Of a stretch of DNA of 64,000 nucleotides, positions 30,801-39,209 are shown piece after piece. The notes below the pieces were generated by a model, which saw only the letters and a list, made by a program, of their open reading frames with translations, ran no database searches and had not been told where the DNA came from. The stretch is taken from contig CANHQJ010000013.1 in assembly GCA_947462875.1 (NCBI GenBank), forward strand, positions 41,622 to 105,621, in the 5' to 3' direction. Made by a program: the position numbers and the translations under genes. This DNA is from Verrucomicrobiia bacterium. GTDB lineage: Bacteria; Verrucomicrobiota; Verrucomicrobiia; Verrucomicrobiales; Akkermansiaceae. Every line of letters begins with the position of its first letter. Positions within the stretch are counted from its first letter, which is position 1.

Positions 30801-31769
30801 CTATCGTTTTCTCTTCATCTCCCGCAGGCAAAGATAGCCGACGGCGATAAACGGAGCAGGAAACAGCGTGAACAGAATGTGCCAAGAAACCGTGGAGATC
30901 AGATAGGCTCTGGAGGGATCGGTGGGGTGAATGCGGCATGTGGTGCGCATTCCGGGTCGGTATTGATGCTTCAATGCATGGGCGGAAGAACCGGATGCCG
31001 TGCCATTGACGATGCCTGGCGTGATTCGATTGTTTCGCCAGCGGCGGCCATTGCGCTCGTATTCATAGCAGATGTCCGCATGATATTTGGCTCTGCGCCC
31101 ATGATCTCTTACGCGAACTTCACTCCAGACGATCGTCGCGGGGATTTCCTCCCATGACTGCACCTGCCAGCATCCGATCCATGAGGGTATGCTGAGGGCA
31201 GCCATCAGGAATAGCCCTGAGCCGCCGAACAGGAGTGCCACGGGTGGTAAAATTTTTTTCGATAAGGCCTCGGGCGGTGCATCACGATAGCGATCCACGA
31301 AGAAAAGCAACCAGGTAAAGCTTGTTCCAAATAAAAGGAAGGCAATACCTCCCCAGCGCGGTGCGGGACGTAACAGAACAGCAGCTTCTGGATCATTCGT
31401 GGGCAAGTAGGCGCGCGTGACAAATGATGCGTCTTCGATCGATCGTAGAAACTGGATCGCATCAGCCGCTTGCGTCCAGCCATCGATGCCCAGCTCCCGG
31501 GATTGGTGGGCTTTTCCTTGCCAATCGAATTCATACAAAACCGTTGCGGAAAAGGGCATCGCGTGATCGGCGCTGTCTGTCAGTTGACACTCCACAATCC
31601 GGCATTCCACGGAACGCCAGGTGAGAGGAATCAGCGAGGTGATGATTTGATAGAGACCCGCGCAGCCGAATAGAAAAGTAAATACCATCGCCGCACGGAC
31701 GATATAACGATGCGCGACGTCATGCTGTTTCGGCGGGGTAAACGGTTTCTGTTTCTTTTTTTTGCCCAT
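30801..31769 (-). CDS. DUF3592-type membrane protein
   Basis: A 322-residue protein from the ATG at 31769, placed 5 bp after the stop of the metal transporter. A GTG at 31796 would overlap that gene. Four hydrophobic segments (about 25-45, 138-157, 172-195 and 290-312 from the ATG) bracket two soluble domains. In these, pairs such as 'SATVLYEFDWQGK' and 'HADICYEYERNGRRW' are typical of DUF3592, where the domain appears twice. Function is unknown. It is probably co-transcribed with the CDF transporter. Confidence 0.7.
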   Translation of the reverse strand: MGKKKKQKPFTPPKQHDVAHRYIVRAAMVFTFLFGCAGLYQIITSLIPLTWRSVECRIVECQLTDSADHAMPFSATVLYEFDWQGKAHQSRELGIDGWTQAADAIQFLRSIEDASFVTRAYLPTNDPEAAVLLRPAPRWGGIAFLLFGTSFTWLLFFVDRYRDAPPEALSKKILPPVALLFGGSGLFLMAALSIPSWIGCWQVQSWEEIPATIVWSEVRVRDHGRRAKYHADICYEYERNGRRWRNNRITPGIVNGTASGSSAHALKHQYRPGMRTTCRIHPTDPSRAYLISTVSWHILFTLFPAPFIAVGYLCLREMKRKR

Positions 31770-31774
31770 TTTTT

Positions 31775-32695
31775 CTAAGTGCGCGATCCCTCCCACACTT
31801 CATCTTTTTCCTCTGCAGAGCGTGGTTCGAGGTGGGTGATGATGCGGCCGTAGGGGGCGAGCAGGGCGCAGATGTTTTCTTCCACGGTGGTGGCGACTTC
31901 GTGCGCGTCGTGCACCGTGGTTTCATCGGCGAAGACGAGGTGCAGTTCCACCCAGTGGGTGTGACCGGAGTGGCGGTGACGCAGGTGATGGTAACGGAAA
32001 TCGTGCTCCTTCATCAGCGCATCGAGCAGCGTGCGGATTTTCGCTTCGGTTTCCGGCTCGGCGGCATCCATCAGGCCGGAAAGGCTTTCGCGCACCAGCT
32101 TGATTCCTGTCCACAAGATGTTCGTGGCGGCGAGAATGGCGATGACCGGATCCCACCACGGCCATTTGGTGAAATGGACCAAGGCGAGCGCGAGTAACAC
32201 GGCGATGCTGGTATAGACATCGGTCATGACATGATGGCCGTTGGCGCGCAGCACGGGAGATTGGCGTTTTTTTCCGATGTGCAGGAGGGCGCCACCGAGC
32301 AGGAGATTGACAAGAGTCGCCGACCCTGCGAGCAGGGCTCCGAAGCCGATGTTTTCCATGTGCACTCCCGTGAAAAACTGCCGGCCTGCCTCGTAGTAGA
32401 TGAACAGCGCCGCGCAGGAAATCATCGCGCCCTCGATGCCTGCGGAGAGAAAGGCGGCTTTGTCATGGCCGAAATGGTGGTCGTCATCGGCGGGTTTGTG
32501 CGACATCTGCAAGGCGCGCACGGCGATCGCCACCGCGATCAAATGCACGAAAGACTCCGCGGCATCCGAGTAGAGCGCGGAGGAATTTGTCACACCCGCC
32601 GCCCAGACTTTCAACCCTAACAAAATGACTGCGACCGCCAGCGAGACCAGCATGATGCTCATTTGTTCGCGGTAGGATTGGTCTTGGGAAGTCAT
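31775..32695 (-). CDS. Cation diffusion facilitator family metal transporter
   Basis: A 306-residue protein with six predicted membrane helices and a C-terminal cytoplasmic domain, as in FieF/CzcD. It has the cytosolic HHFGHDK motif and the YSDAAESFVHL stretch in helix 2. It should export a divalent metal (Zn, Fe, Mn or similar) using the proton gradient. In helix 2 the usual HxxxD pair of zinc exporters is replaced by ExxxH, so metal choice may differ. The DUF3592 gene follows 5 bp later. Confidence 0.9.
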   Translation of the reverse strand: MTSQDQSYREQMSIMLVSLAVAVILLGLKVWAAGVTNSSALYSDAAESFVHLIAVAIAVRALQMSHKPADDDHHFGHDKAAFLSAGIEGAMISCAALFIYYEAGRQFFTGVHMENIGFGALLAGSATLVNLLLGGALLHIGKKRQSPVLRANGHHVMTDVYTSIAVLLALALVHFTKWPWWDPVIAILAATNILWTGIKLVRESLSGLMDAAEPETEAKIRTLLDALMKEHDFRYHHLRHRHSGHTHWVELHLVFADETTVHDAHEVATTVEENICALLAPYGRIITHLEPRSAEEKDEVWEGSRT

Positions 32696-32758
32696 TGTGG
32701 GTGTGGGGAGAACATGCGGGAAATGCCGTCCATTGACAAGGCATCAGTGAGAGAGAAT

Positions 32759-32928
32759 GGCAGGGATCTTTCTCCGTAAAGGTCCGGTGGGGTAGATTGT
32801 GTTTGCTCCCAGAGATCCATCCGAACCATTCAACATTCTTCGCGAACTACGTCTGGGGTGAAGGTTGTTTGCGTTAGGGTGAAAAGTCTGTCTTCCCCAC
32901 CGGACTGCTCGGAGAAGCGGTCCCTGCC
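32759..32928. repeat. 170-bp intergenic element with 34-nt imperfect inverted ends
   Basis: The left arm (32759-32792) and right arm (32895-32928) are inverted copies over 34 nt with about 27 matches. The blocks are GGCAGGGA, TTCTCCG and GTCCGGTGGGG on the left and their complements on the right. The 102-bp centre continues with weaker complementarity and has no reading frame worth calling. It fills most of the 283-bp gap between the CDF transporter and tlyA. It could be a MITE-like element or a long structured RNA. No clear target duplication is seen. Confidence 0.6.
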
Positions 32929-32978
32929 TGTAGGATTCAGGCTCGCCATTTGCGCGGGAGTTTGTTTTTCTTGCGCGG

Positions 32979-33707
32979 ATGAAAGAACGAGTGGATGCCT
33001 TGTTGGTTGCGCGTGGATTGTGTGAGTCGCGTGAGCAGGCGAAACGTCTGGTGCTGGCGGGGGAGGTGCGCAGCGGCGATCGTTTGATTGAAAAACCAAG
33101 TACGACGCTCGATGTGGATGCACCGCTGGAGATCAAGGACAAGCTGAAATACGTGGGACGCGGCGGTTTGAAAATGGAGGGGGCGCTGGAGGGATTCGGC
33201 ATCGATGTCACGGGCTGGGTCTGCGTGGATGTGGGGGCCTCGACCGGTGGTTTCACCGACTGCCTGTTGCAACGCGGCGCGGCGCGTGTGCATGCGGTCG
33301 ATGTCGGTACCAATCAACTGGCCTGGAAAATCCGCAGCGACGCACGGGTGGTGGTGAAGGAAAAGTTCAATGCCCGCCATATGGTGCCGGAGGATCTGGG
33401 TGAACTGGTGGACCTGGCGGTTATGGATTTGTCTTTCATCTCGCTGACAAAAGTATTACCCGCCGTGTTTTCCGTGCTCAAGCCCGGTGGATTTGTCGTT
33501 TGCCTGATCAAGCCGCAATTCGAACTGGAGCGACATGAAATCGGCAAAGGAGGCATCGTGCGCGATGAGGCGTTGCATGCAAAGGCTGTGGAAAAAATCC
33601 GTAATTTCGTGACGGAGACATGCGGGAAATCCTGGCTCGGGCTGCTGCCGTCGCCGATCACCGGAACCGACGGCAATCATGAGTTTCTCGCGTGGTTGGG
33701 GGTGTGA
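32979..33707 (+). CDS. tlyA: TlyA-family rRNA methyltransferase
   Basis: A 242-residue protein. An N-terminal S4 RNA-binding domain (MKERVDALLVARGLCESREQAKRLVLAGEVRSGDR) is joined to an FtsJ-type methyltransferase with the SAM site DVGASTGGFTDCLLQRGA and the VMDLSFISL motif. TlyA methylates ribose in 16S and/or 23S rRNA. The old label 'hemolysin A' does not imply a toxin. It lies 49 bp before the sugar importer genes on the same strand. Confidence 0.93.
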   Translation: MKERVDALLVARGLCESREQAKRLVLAGEVRSGDRLIEKPSTTLDVDAPLEIKDKLKYVGRGGLKMEGALEGFGIDVTGWVCVDVGASTGGFTDCLLQRGAARVHAVDVGTNQLAWKIRSDARVVVKEKFNARHMVPEDLGELVDLAVMDLSFISLTKVLPAVFSVLKPGGFVVCLIKPQFELERHEIGKGGIVRDEALHAKAVEKIRNFVTETCGKSWLGLLPSPITGTDGNHEFLAWLGV

Positions 33708-33756
33708 AGGTACGGTTTTTTCTCGACATCGAGCGGGATTTTGGTGTGGTAGCGGC

Positions 33757-34767
33757 ATGACCCAAAACGCCTTTCGCATCCTCGGGCTGTCCTTGCTGGG
33801 ATGGTTTGTCACTTCCTGCCAAAAACCAAGCGCCTCGTCTAACAAAACGCCGGAATTCGCGTTTGTCACGAATGGCGTGGCTTCGTTCTGGGATATCTCC
33901 AAGGTGGGCGCGGAAAAAGCGGGCGCCGATCTCGGCGTGAAAGTGTCCGTGCTGATGCCGGGCTCGGGCGTGGTGGATCAGAAGCAGATGATGGAGGATA
34001 TGGTGATCCGTGGCATCGATGGCATCGCGGTCAGCCCCATCGATCCGGAAAACCAGCTCGAAGTGTTGAACAAGGCCGCTGCTTCCACAAAGCTGATCAC
34101 GGTCGATGCGGACGCGCCGAAGGCGAAGCGCCTGATGTATCTCGGCATGGACAATTACAGGGCGGGACGCATGGCGGGGCAGTTGGTGAAAGAGGCGATG
34201 CCGCAGGGCGGATCGGTCGCCATTTTTGTCGGTCGCATCGAGCAGGACAATGCCCGTCTGCGTCGGCAGGGCTTGATCGATGAGCTGCTCGATCGCTCCT
34301 CGGACCCACAGCGTTTCGATGAGCCGGGCGTGGTGATCGATGGTGGAAAATACAAAATTCTCGGCACCTTGCTGGATCAGTTCGATCGCGCGAAAGCAAA
34401 AACGTATGTCGAAGACACACTGACCCGCACGCCGGATGTGGGTTGCATGGTCGGGCTGTTTGCCTACAATCCGCCCATCATTCTGGAGGCGCTCGGTCGC
34501 ATGAACCAGCTCGGCAAGGTGAAGGTCGTGGCTTTTGATGAAGCGGATGAAACGCTGGAAGGTGTGATGGCCGGGCATGTGCATGGCACGGTGGTGCAGA
34601 ACCCCTACGAATACGGCTACCAATCGATCAAGCTGCTCAAAGCCATCGCCGCTGGTGATTCGTCGGTGATTCCTGCCAGTGGTTTCATCGACATCCCGGC
34701 GCGTCTGATCCGCCGCGACAACGTCGAAGAATACAGCAAGGATCTGAATGCGAAACTCGGCAAATGA
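33757..34767 (+). CDS. Sugar ABC importer, substrate-binding lipoprotein (RbsB-like)
   Basis: A 336-residue protein from the ATG at 33757. It has a signal peptide with lipobox VTSC (Cys21), so it is membrane-anchored. The mature part is a Peripla_BP_4 binding protein (EFAFVTNGVASFWDISKVGA, DGIAVSPIDPE, TVDADAPKAKRLMYLGMDN). Ribose-type and related sugars are the usual ligands; the ligand here is unknown. Its stop overlaps the start of the ATPase gene (ATGA at 34764). It leads a three-gene importer operon. Confidence 0.9.
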   Translation: MTQNAFRILGLSLLGWFVTSCQKPSASSNKTPEFAFVTNGVASFWDISKVGAEKAGADLGVKVSVLMPGSGVVDQKQMMEDMVIRGIDGIAVSPIDPENQLEVLNKAAASTKLITVDADAPKAKRLMYLGMDNYRAGRMAGQLVKEAMPQGGSVAIFVGRIEQDNARLRRQGLIDELLDRSSDPQRFDEPGVVIDGGKYKILGTLLDQFDRAKAKTYVEDTLTRTPDVGCMVGLFAYNPPIILEALGRMNQLGKVKVVAFDEADETLEGVMAGHVHGTVVQNPYEYGYQSIKLLKAIAAGDSSVIPASGFIDIPARLIRRDNVEEYSKDLNAKLGK

Positions 34768-36284
34768 AGCCACCCTTGCTCGTCGCCACAGGCATTGGCA
34801 AACGTTTCCCCGGCGTCAAGGCGCTGCAAGGGGTGAACCTGCATGTGCAGCACGGCGAGGTGCTCGCGGTGTTGGGCGAAAATGGTGCGGGCAAGAGCAC
34901 GCTCATGAAAATCCTCGCCGGCTTGCAGCAAGCGGATGAAGGCTCGCTGGAGTGGCAGGGGCGCGAGGTTTGTTTTTCTTCGGCGGTGGCAGCGATGCAG
35001 GCGGGCATCGTGCTGATTCACCAGGAGCTCAATCTATCGGAAAATCTCTCGGCGGCCGCGAATGTCTTTCTCGGCCGCGAGCCGCAGCGCTGGGGATTTG
35101 TGCGGAAAAAATCGATGGAACAGCAGGCGCAGGTTCTGTTAGATCGACTCGGCTTCGGCTTGCCCGCGCATTCGCCCGTGGCGGGCCTTTCCCCCGGGAA
35201 AAAACAGATCATCGAGATCGCCAAGGCGCTGGCCACCGATGCGCGTTTGCTCATCATGGACGAACCGACGGCGAGCCTCAGCCAGGCCGAGGCGGACTTG
35301 TTGTTTGGCGTGATCCATCGGCTGAAAAGCGAGGGCGTGAGTGTGATTTACATCTCGCATCGCTTGCAGGAAATCGAGCGCGTGGCGGATCGCGTGACGG
35401 TGCTGCGCGATGGCGAAAATGCGGGTGAACTGGCGCGTGAGGAAATCCAGCACGATGCGATGGTGCGACTGATGGTCGGTCGTGCGATGTCTGATTTCTA
35501 TCAACACCAGAGCCATCCGCGCGGCGGGGAATTGTTACGGGTCCAGTCGCTGCGCACGCGGGTTCATCCGCGGCATTCGTTGGACTTCTGTTTGCACACG
35601 GGGGAAATTGTCGGCGTGGCAGGGTTGGTCGGTGCGGGTCGCACGGAAATGCTGGAGGCATTGGCGGCGATCGTGCCAGCCGTATCTGGGCAGATGTGGC
35701 TGGACCAATCCGCCTATCAACCGAAAAATCCGCGTGAGGCGATCGCGCAAGGAGTGATGCTGGTGCCGGAGGATCGCAAGCAACACGGACTGGTGCTGGA
35801 ATTTTCCGTGCAGGACAATCTGACTCTGCCCTCGCTCGAATCGCAGGCGCGCGGCGCCGTGTTTCGCGATTTCCGCGCGGAACGCTCACTCGCGGAATCG
35901 CAGCGGGAGAATCTACAAATCAAAGCCTCGCACAGTGGCCAGGTGGCGCGACTGCTCTCCGGCGGCAATCAGCAGAAAATTGTCATCGGCAAGTGGCTGG
36001 CGCGGCAACCGAAGCTGCTCCTGCTCGATGAGCCGACGCGCGGCATCGATGTCGGAGCGAAACGCGAAATCTATCAATGGATGGAAAAGCTCGTGAGCGA
36101 AGGCATAGGCGTGCTTTTTGTCTCCTCGGATCTCGAGGAAATTCTCGGCGTGGCGGACCGCGTGCTGGTGATGCACGAGGGCCGCCTGGCGGGGGAACTC
36201 ACGCGCGATGCCATGTCGGAAGAGGCCATCATGCACCTCGCCACCGGAGCCGTCACGGAAGATCTCATCTCACGATCATCATGA
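34764..36284 (+). CDS. Sugar ABC importer, duplicated ATPase (RbsA-like)
   Basis: A 506-residue protein with two ATPase halves. The first has Walker A GENGAGKST (near residue 40), an LSPGKKQIIEIAKAL signature and LLIMDEPTASLS. The second has the degenerate P-loop GLVGAGRTE (near 290) and signature LSGGNQQKIVIGKWL, as in RbsA/MglA. It powers import of the sugar brought by the 33757 binding protein. Start and stop codons overlap those of both neighbours (ATGA each). Confidence 0.95.
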   Translation: MKPPLLVATGIGKRFPGVKALQGVNLHVQHGEVLAVLGENGAGKSTLMKILAGLQQADEGSLEWQGREVCFSSAVAAMQAGIVLIHQELNLSENLSAAANVFLGREPQRWGFVRKKSMEQQAQVLLDRLGFGLPAHSPVAGLSPGKKQIIEIAKALATDARLLIMDEPTASLSQAEADLLFGVIHRLKSEGVSVIYISHRLQEIERVADRVTVLRDGENAGELAREEIQHDAMVRLMVGRAMSDFYQHQSHPRGGELLRVQSLRTRVHPRHSLDFCLHTGEIVGVAGLVGAGRTEMLEALAAIVPAVSGQMWLDQSAYQPKNPREAIAQGVMLVPEDRKQHGLVLEFSVQDNLTLPSLESQARGAVFRDFRAERSLAESQRENLQIKASHSGQVARLLSGGNQQKIVIGKWLARQPKLLLLDEPTRGIDVGAKREIYQWMEKLVSEGIGVLFVSSDLEEILGVADRVLVMHEGRLAGELTRDAMSEEAIMHLATGAVTEDLISRSS

Positions 36285-37237
36285 AAAAAACATTGGGAAT
36301 TTTTGTCGTCTTTCTCCTGATCTGCGTGCTGACCGCATCGCTGAGCGATGTGTTTTTACGTCCGCAGAACGTGGAGAACCTGATCATGCGCATCGGGCTC
36401 TATGGCATCATGGCGATAGGCGTTTCGTTTGTCATCATCACCGGCGGCATCGATCTATCGCTGGGTTCCATGGTGTGTCTCACAGGCTGCGGCCTGCCGT
36501 GGTTGCTGGTCAAATGCGGGTGGTCGCCGCCCATGGCCCTCATGGCATTGTTGGTTCTGACGCTGCTGATCGGTCTCACCCACGGCCTGATGGTAACGAA
36601 GTGGCGCTTGCAGCCGTTCATCGTCACCTTGTGCGGGTTGCTGATCTATCGTGGTGTGATGCGCGGGCTGGCCTCGGATCAGTCGTTGGGTTTCGGTTCC
36701 GCGTATGATTCCCTGCGCTGGCTGGCCACGGGAAAAATTCCCTTGCCCGGCGCGACCATCTCGCTGCCCATGCCCTTTGTTTTGCTGATGCTGATTGCGG
36801 GGGCGGCGGCGGTGTTCTTGCGCTACACCGTCTGGGGCCAGCATCTGTTAGCCCTAGGGCACAATGAAGAGGCGGCGCGCCACAGCGGCATCCGCACCCA
36901 TCGCCTGATCCTCGCGAGCTACATGATCTGTTCGTTGTTGGCCGGTCTCGCGGGCATTCTGTTTTCGATGGATGTCAATTCCTCGCAGCCCTCGGACTTC
37001 GGCAATTTTTATGAACTCTACGCCATTGCCGCGGCCGTGCTCGGAGGGTGCAGCCTGCGTGGCGGACAGGGTGCCGTGCTGGGTGTCCTGATCGGTACCG
37101 CGCTCATGCAGGTGCTGCGCAACATGATCGTGCTCGTCTTTCCCGCCCACCAGAACATGGAATTCGCCATCATCGGCGTGGTGATTCTGTTAGGCGTGGT
37201 AGGTGATGAAATCTTCAAACGCGCCTTTGCGAAGTAA
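36281..37237 (+). CDS. Sugar ABC importer, permease (RbsC-like)
   Basis: A 318-residue polytopic membrane protein from the ATG at 36281, which overlaps the ATPase stop. The family motif GIMAIGVSFVIITGGIDLSLGS, typical of BPD_transp_2 permeases, is near residues 38-60. The later EAARHSGI stretch is the ATPase-contact loop and GLAGILFSMD is also conserved. It completes the rbsB-rbsA-rbsC-like set at 33757-37237. No kinase or regulator gene accompanies the set. Confidence 0.93.
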   Translation: MKKTLGIFVVFLLICVLTASLSDVFLRPQNVENLIMRIGLYGIMAIGVSFVIITGGIDLSLGSMVCLTGCGLPWLLVKCGWSPPMALMALLVLTLLIGLTHGLMVTKWRLQPFIVTLCGLLIYRGVMRGLASDQSLGFGSAYDSLRWLATGKIPLPGATISLPMPFVLLMLIAGAAAVFLRYTVWGQHLLALGHNEEAARHSGIRTHRLILASYMICSLLAGLAGILFSMDVNSSQPSDFGNFYELYAIAAAVLGGCSLRGGQGAVLGVLIGTALMQVLRNMIVLVFPAHQNMEFAIIGVVILLGVVGDEIFKRAFAK

Positions 37238-37348
37238 GGAGAGAGGGGCTTTGCCATCCCTTTCTTCCAAACCACGGCGAAGCAACCGCTCCGCCTTATC
37301 GCCCGGAAGCGATGCGCGCCCGCCGCGAAAATTCGGTGTGGAAGTTTA

Positions 37349-37376
37349 TTGACGCGGGGAGGATGATTTCTATCAT
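37349..37376 (+). promoter_or_regulatory. Predicted promoter of the GYF-domain gene (leaderless)
   Basis: TTGACG (37349-37354), 16 nt, TATCAT (37371-37376), then GGGCGC and the ATG at 37383. Both boxes are close to the sigma70 consensus. The start codon falls where transcription should begin. Confidence 0.6.
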
Positions 37377-37382
37377 GGGCGC

Positions 37383-37913
37383 ATGTGGTATTACTCGCAG
37401 AACAATCAGCAGATGGGGCCGGTGGCCGAGGAAGAACTCAAGGCCAAGCTGCGCAGCGGCGTTCTGGTGGCGAGCACTTTGGTGTGGAAAGATGGCCTGG
37501 GCGACTGGAAGCCGGTGAGCGAAGTTGCTGAATTGGCGATGGCCCTGACGACTGCCGTTCCCGCTGTGACGGCTCCTGCGGCGATGAGCGGTGTCACCAA
37601 TCCTTACACACCGCCCGTGAGTCAACCAGCTCCCTCGTATGCGCAGCAGGCGCCGATGGGGCCGCCGATCAATGGCGGGGCGATTCTGGGGTTTGCGATC
37701 GCGGTGACCTTGCTCTGCTGTCTGCCCTTCGGTGTGGCGGGTATCGTGTATGCCGCGCAAATCAATTCAAAACAATCCGTGGGCGACTATCTCGGTGCCG
37801 CCGAATCGGCACGCAAGGCGAAATTATGGACCTGGCTCGGTTTTGGTTTCGGTTTGGCGGTCTGTGTGCTCTACGCCGTGGCTGTTATCGCCGGCACGAG
37901 TCAGAGCTATTGA
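37383..37913 (+). CDS. GYF-domain membrane protein (CD225/dispanin-like C-terminus)
   Basis: A 176-residue protein. Residues 1-50 (WYYSQNNQQMGPVAEEELKAKLRSG ... VWKDGLGDWKPVSE) are a bacterial GYF_2 domain, a proline-peptide-binding type. A Pro-rich linker leads to two membrane helices (about 98-125 and 145-170) with the CCLPFGVAGIVYAAQ motif of CD225/dispanin proteins. This combination is common in Verrucomicrobia and Bacteroidetes; function is unknown. The last 90 bp overlap kdtA on the other strand. Confidence 0.85.
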   Translation: MWYYSQNNQQMGPVAEEELKAKLRSGVLVASTLVWKDGLGDWKPVSEVAELAMALTTAVPAVTAPAAMSGVTNPYTPPVSQPAPSYAQQAPMGPPINGGAILGFAIAVTLLCCLPFGVAGIVYAAQINSKQSVGDYLGAAESARKAKLWTWLGFGFGLAVCVLYAVAVIAGTSQSY

Positions 37914-39209
37914 GTTCTCCAGCATGGCGATGCTGCGGGCGGTGGCTCCCGCGTGCTGTTGCAGGACGTGCAGCGCGTGCTCGCACATCGCTGCCGTTTT
38001 CCCGCGATCTTGTCGCATGGTGGCAATGGTGTGGGCCAGCAGGTCGCTGTTGTTGATGCGGATGATGCCCTGTGCCGCAATCAATTGACCGACCAAGGGC
38101 TCGAAGTTTTCCATGTGCGGGCCGACGATGACAGGCTTCGCGGCGAGGATGGCTTCGGCGGGGTTTTGTCCGCCGGTGGAGAGGAAACTTTTGCCGATGA
38201 TGACGACATCGGCGTGTGCGGTCCAGTCGCGCAGCTCTCCCGTGCTATCGATGATGAGCACGTCGATGTTCTGTTCGTTTGGCGCGATGCCCTCACTGCG
38301 TAGCCAGACGGTGAAGCCTCTGGCTTGGAGGATATCGCGGACCTCATTACGGCGCTCCGCATGCCGTGGAACGCAGAGAAATAGTGTGCCGGTATCGCGC
38401 AGCGCCTGGGCGAGCAGAAGCTCTTCGCCATCGTGCGTGCTGGCCGCCAGGATCAGCGCGCGATCCTTGCGGATGGGAGCGAGGATGGTGGAAAATTCCG
38501 GGCGTTGGCGGGGCGGTGGCGCGGCTTCCGGATCGAACTTGATGCTGCCCGTGACCGTCATGCGCTCTGCTGCAATCCCTAACGAGGCGAAGCGCGCGGC
38601 ATCCGCGGCATCCTGCACGCCGATGTGTCGGAGCGACTGAAACAAGGGGGCGATCCAGCGCCGCACCTTCCGGTAGCGTCGTTCCGAGCGCGCGGAGAGG
38701 CGGGCATTGATCATGCAGACCGGGATCTTTTTGCGCTGGCACTGCTCCATCAATTCCGGCCAGGCCTCGGCCTCCACCAATACCACCTGCGCTGGCTCGA
38801 AGCGGCGAAGGTAGGCAGATACGAAAAACACCAAATCCAGCGGGGCATAGACAATCGTGAGCAGCTCCGAGCGCGCGGCCAGCGCCAAATGATAGGCCGT
38901 GGCCGTGCTGACCGCGAGGACCACGGGCTGAGGATGCTCCTTGTGCCAGGCGCGGAGGAATTTCAGGGCGATGAGGGTTTCGCCGACGCTGACGGCGTGC
39001 ATGTGCATGCGGCCCGAGGGTGCCCATTCGATGTCCTCATCATAGCAGCCGAAGCGTTGGCCAAAAGGGGTGGACCAGCCACCGCGCGCGGCCATCTTGC
39101 GCAACCAGGCTGGCAGTGCGACGATGAGAAGAAGAGGGGAGAGGAGCCGGTAGAGGCCGAGCGCGACACGCCAGCGCCAGGGAGTGGATGCCATGCCGGA
39201 GACCATCAT
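37824..39209 (-). CDS. kdtA: 3-deoxy-D-manno-octulosonic acid (Kdo) transferase
   Basis: A 461-residue GT-B glycosyltransferase with an N-terminal membrane anchor (about 12-35). The catalytic HAVSVGE motif and the donor-site region GQNPAEAILAAKPVIVGPHMENF are present. It adds Kdo from CMP-Kdo to lipid A precursor and so shows that this organism makes LPS. The ATG at 39209 overlaps the stop of the ABC permease (ATGA), favouring this start over the ATG at 39194. The last 30 codons run antisense to the GYF gene. Confidence 0.93.
   Translation of the reverse strand: MMVSGMASTPWRWRVALGLYRLLSPLLLIVALPAWLRKMAARGGWSTPFGQRFGCYDEDIEWAPSGRMHMHAVSVGETLIALKFLRAWHKEHPQPVVLAVSTATAYHLALAARSELLTIVYAPLDLVFFVSAYLRRFEPAQVVLVEAEAWPELMEQCQRKKIPVCMINARLSARSERRYRKVRRWIAPLFQSLRHIGVQDAADAARFASLGIAAERMTVTGSIKFDPEAAPPPRQRPEFSTILAPIRKDRALILAASTHDGEELLLAQALRDTGTLFLCVPRHAERRNEVRDILQARGFTVWLRSEGIAPNEQNIDVLIIDSTGELRDWTAHADVVIIGKSFLSTGGQNPAEAILAAKPVIVGPHMENFEPLVGQLIAAQGIIRINNSDLLAHTIATMRQDRGKTAAMCEHALHVLQQHAGATARSIAMLENSIALTRAGDNSHGVEHTDRQTETKTEPGP

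Noticed and set aside
32979..33707. tlyA as a hemolysin or virulence gene.
   Set aside because: The S4 plus FtsJ-type domains show an rRNA methyltransferase; the haemolytic label is historical.
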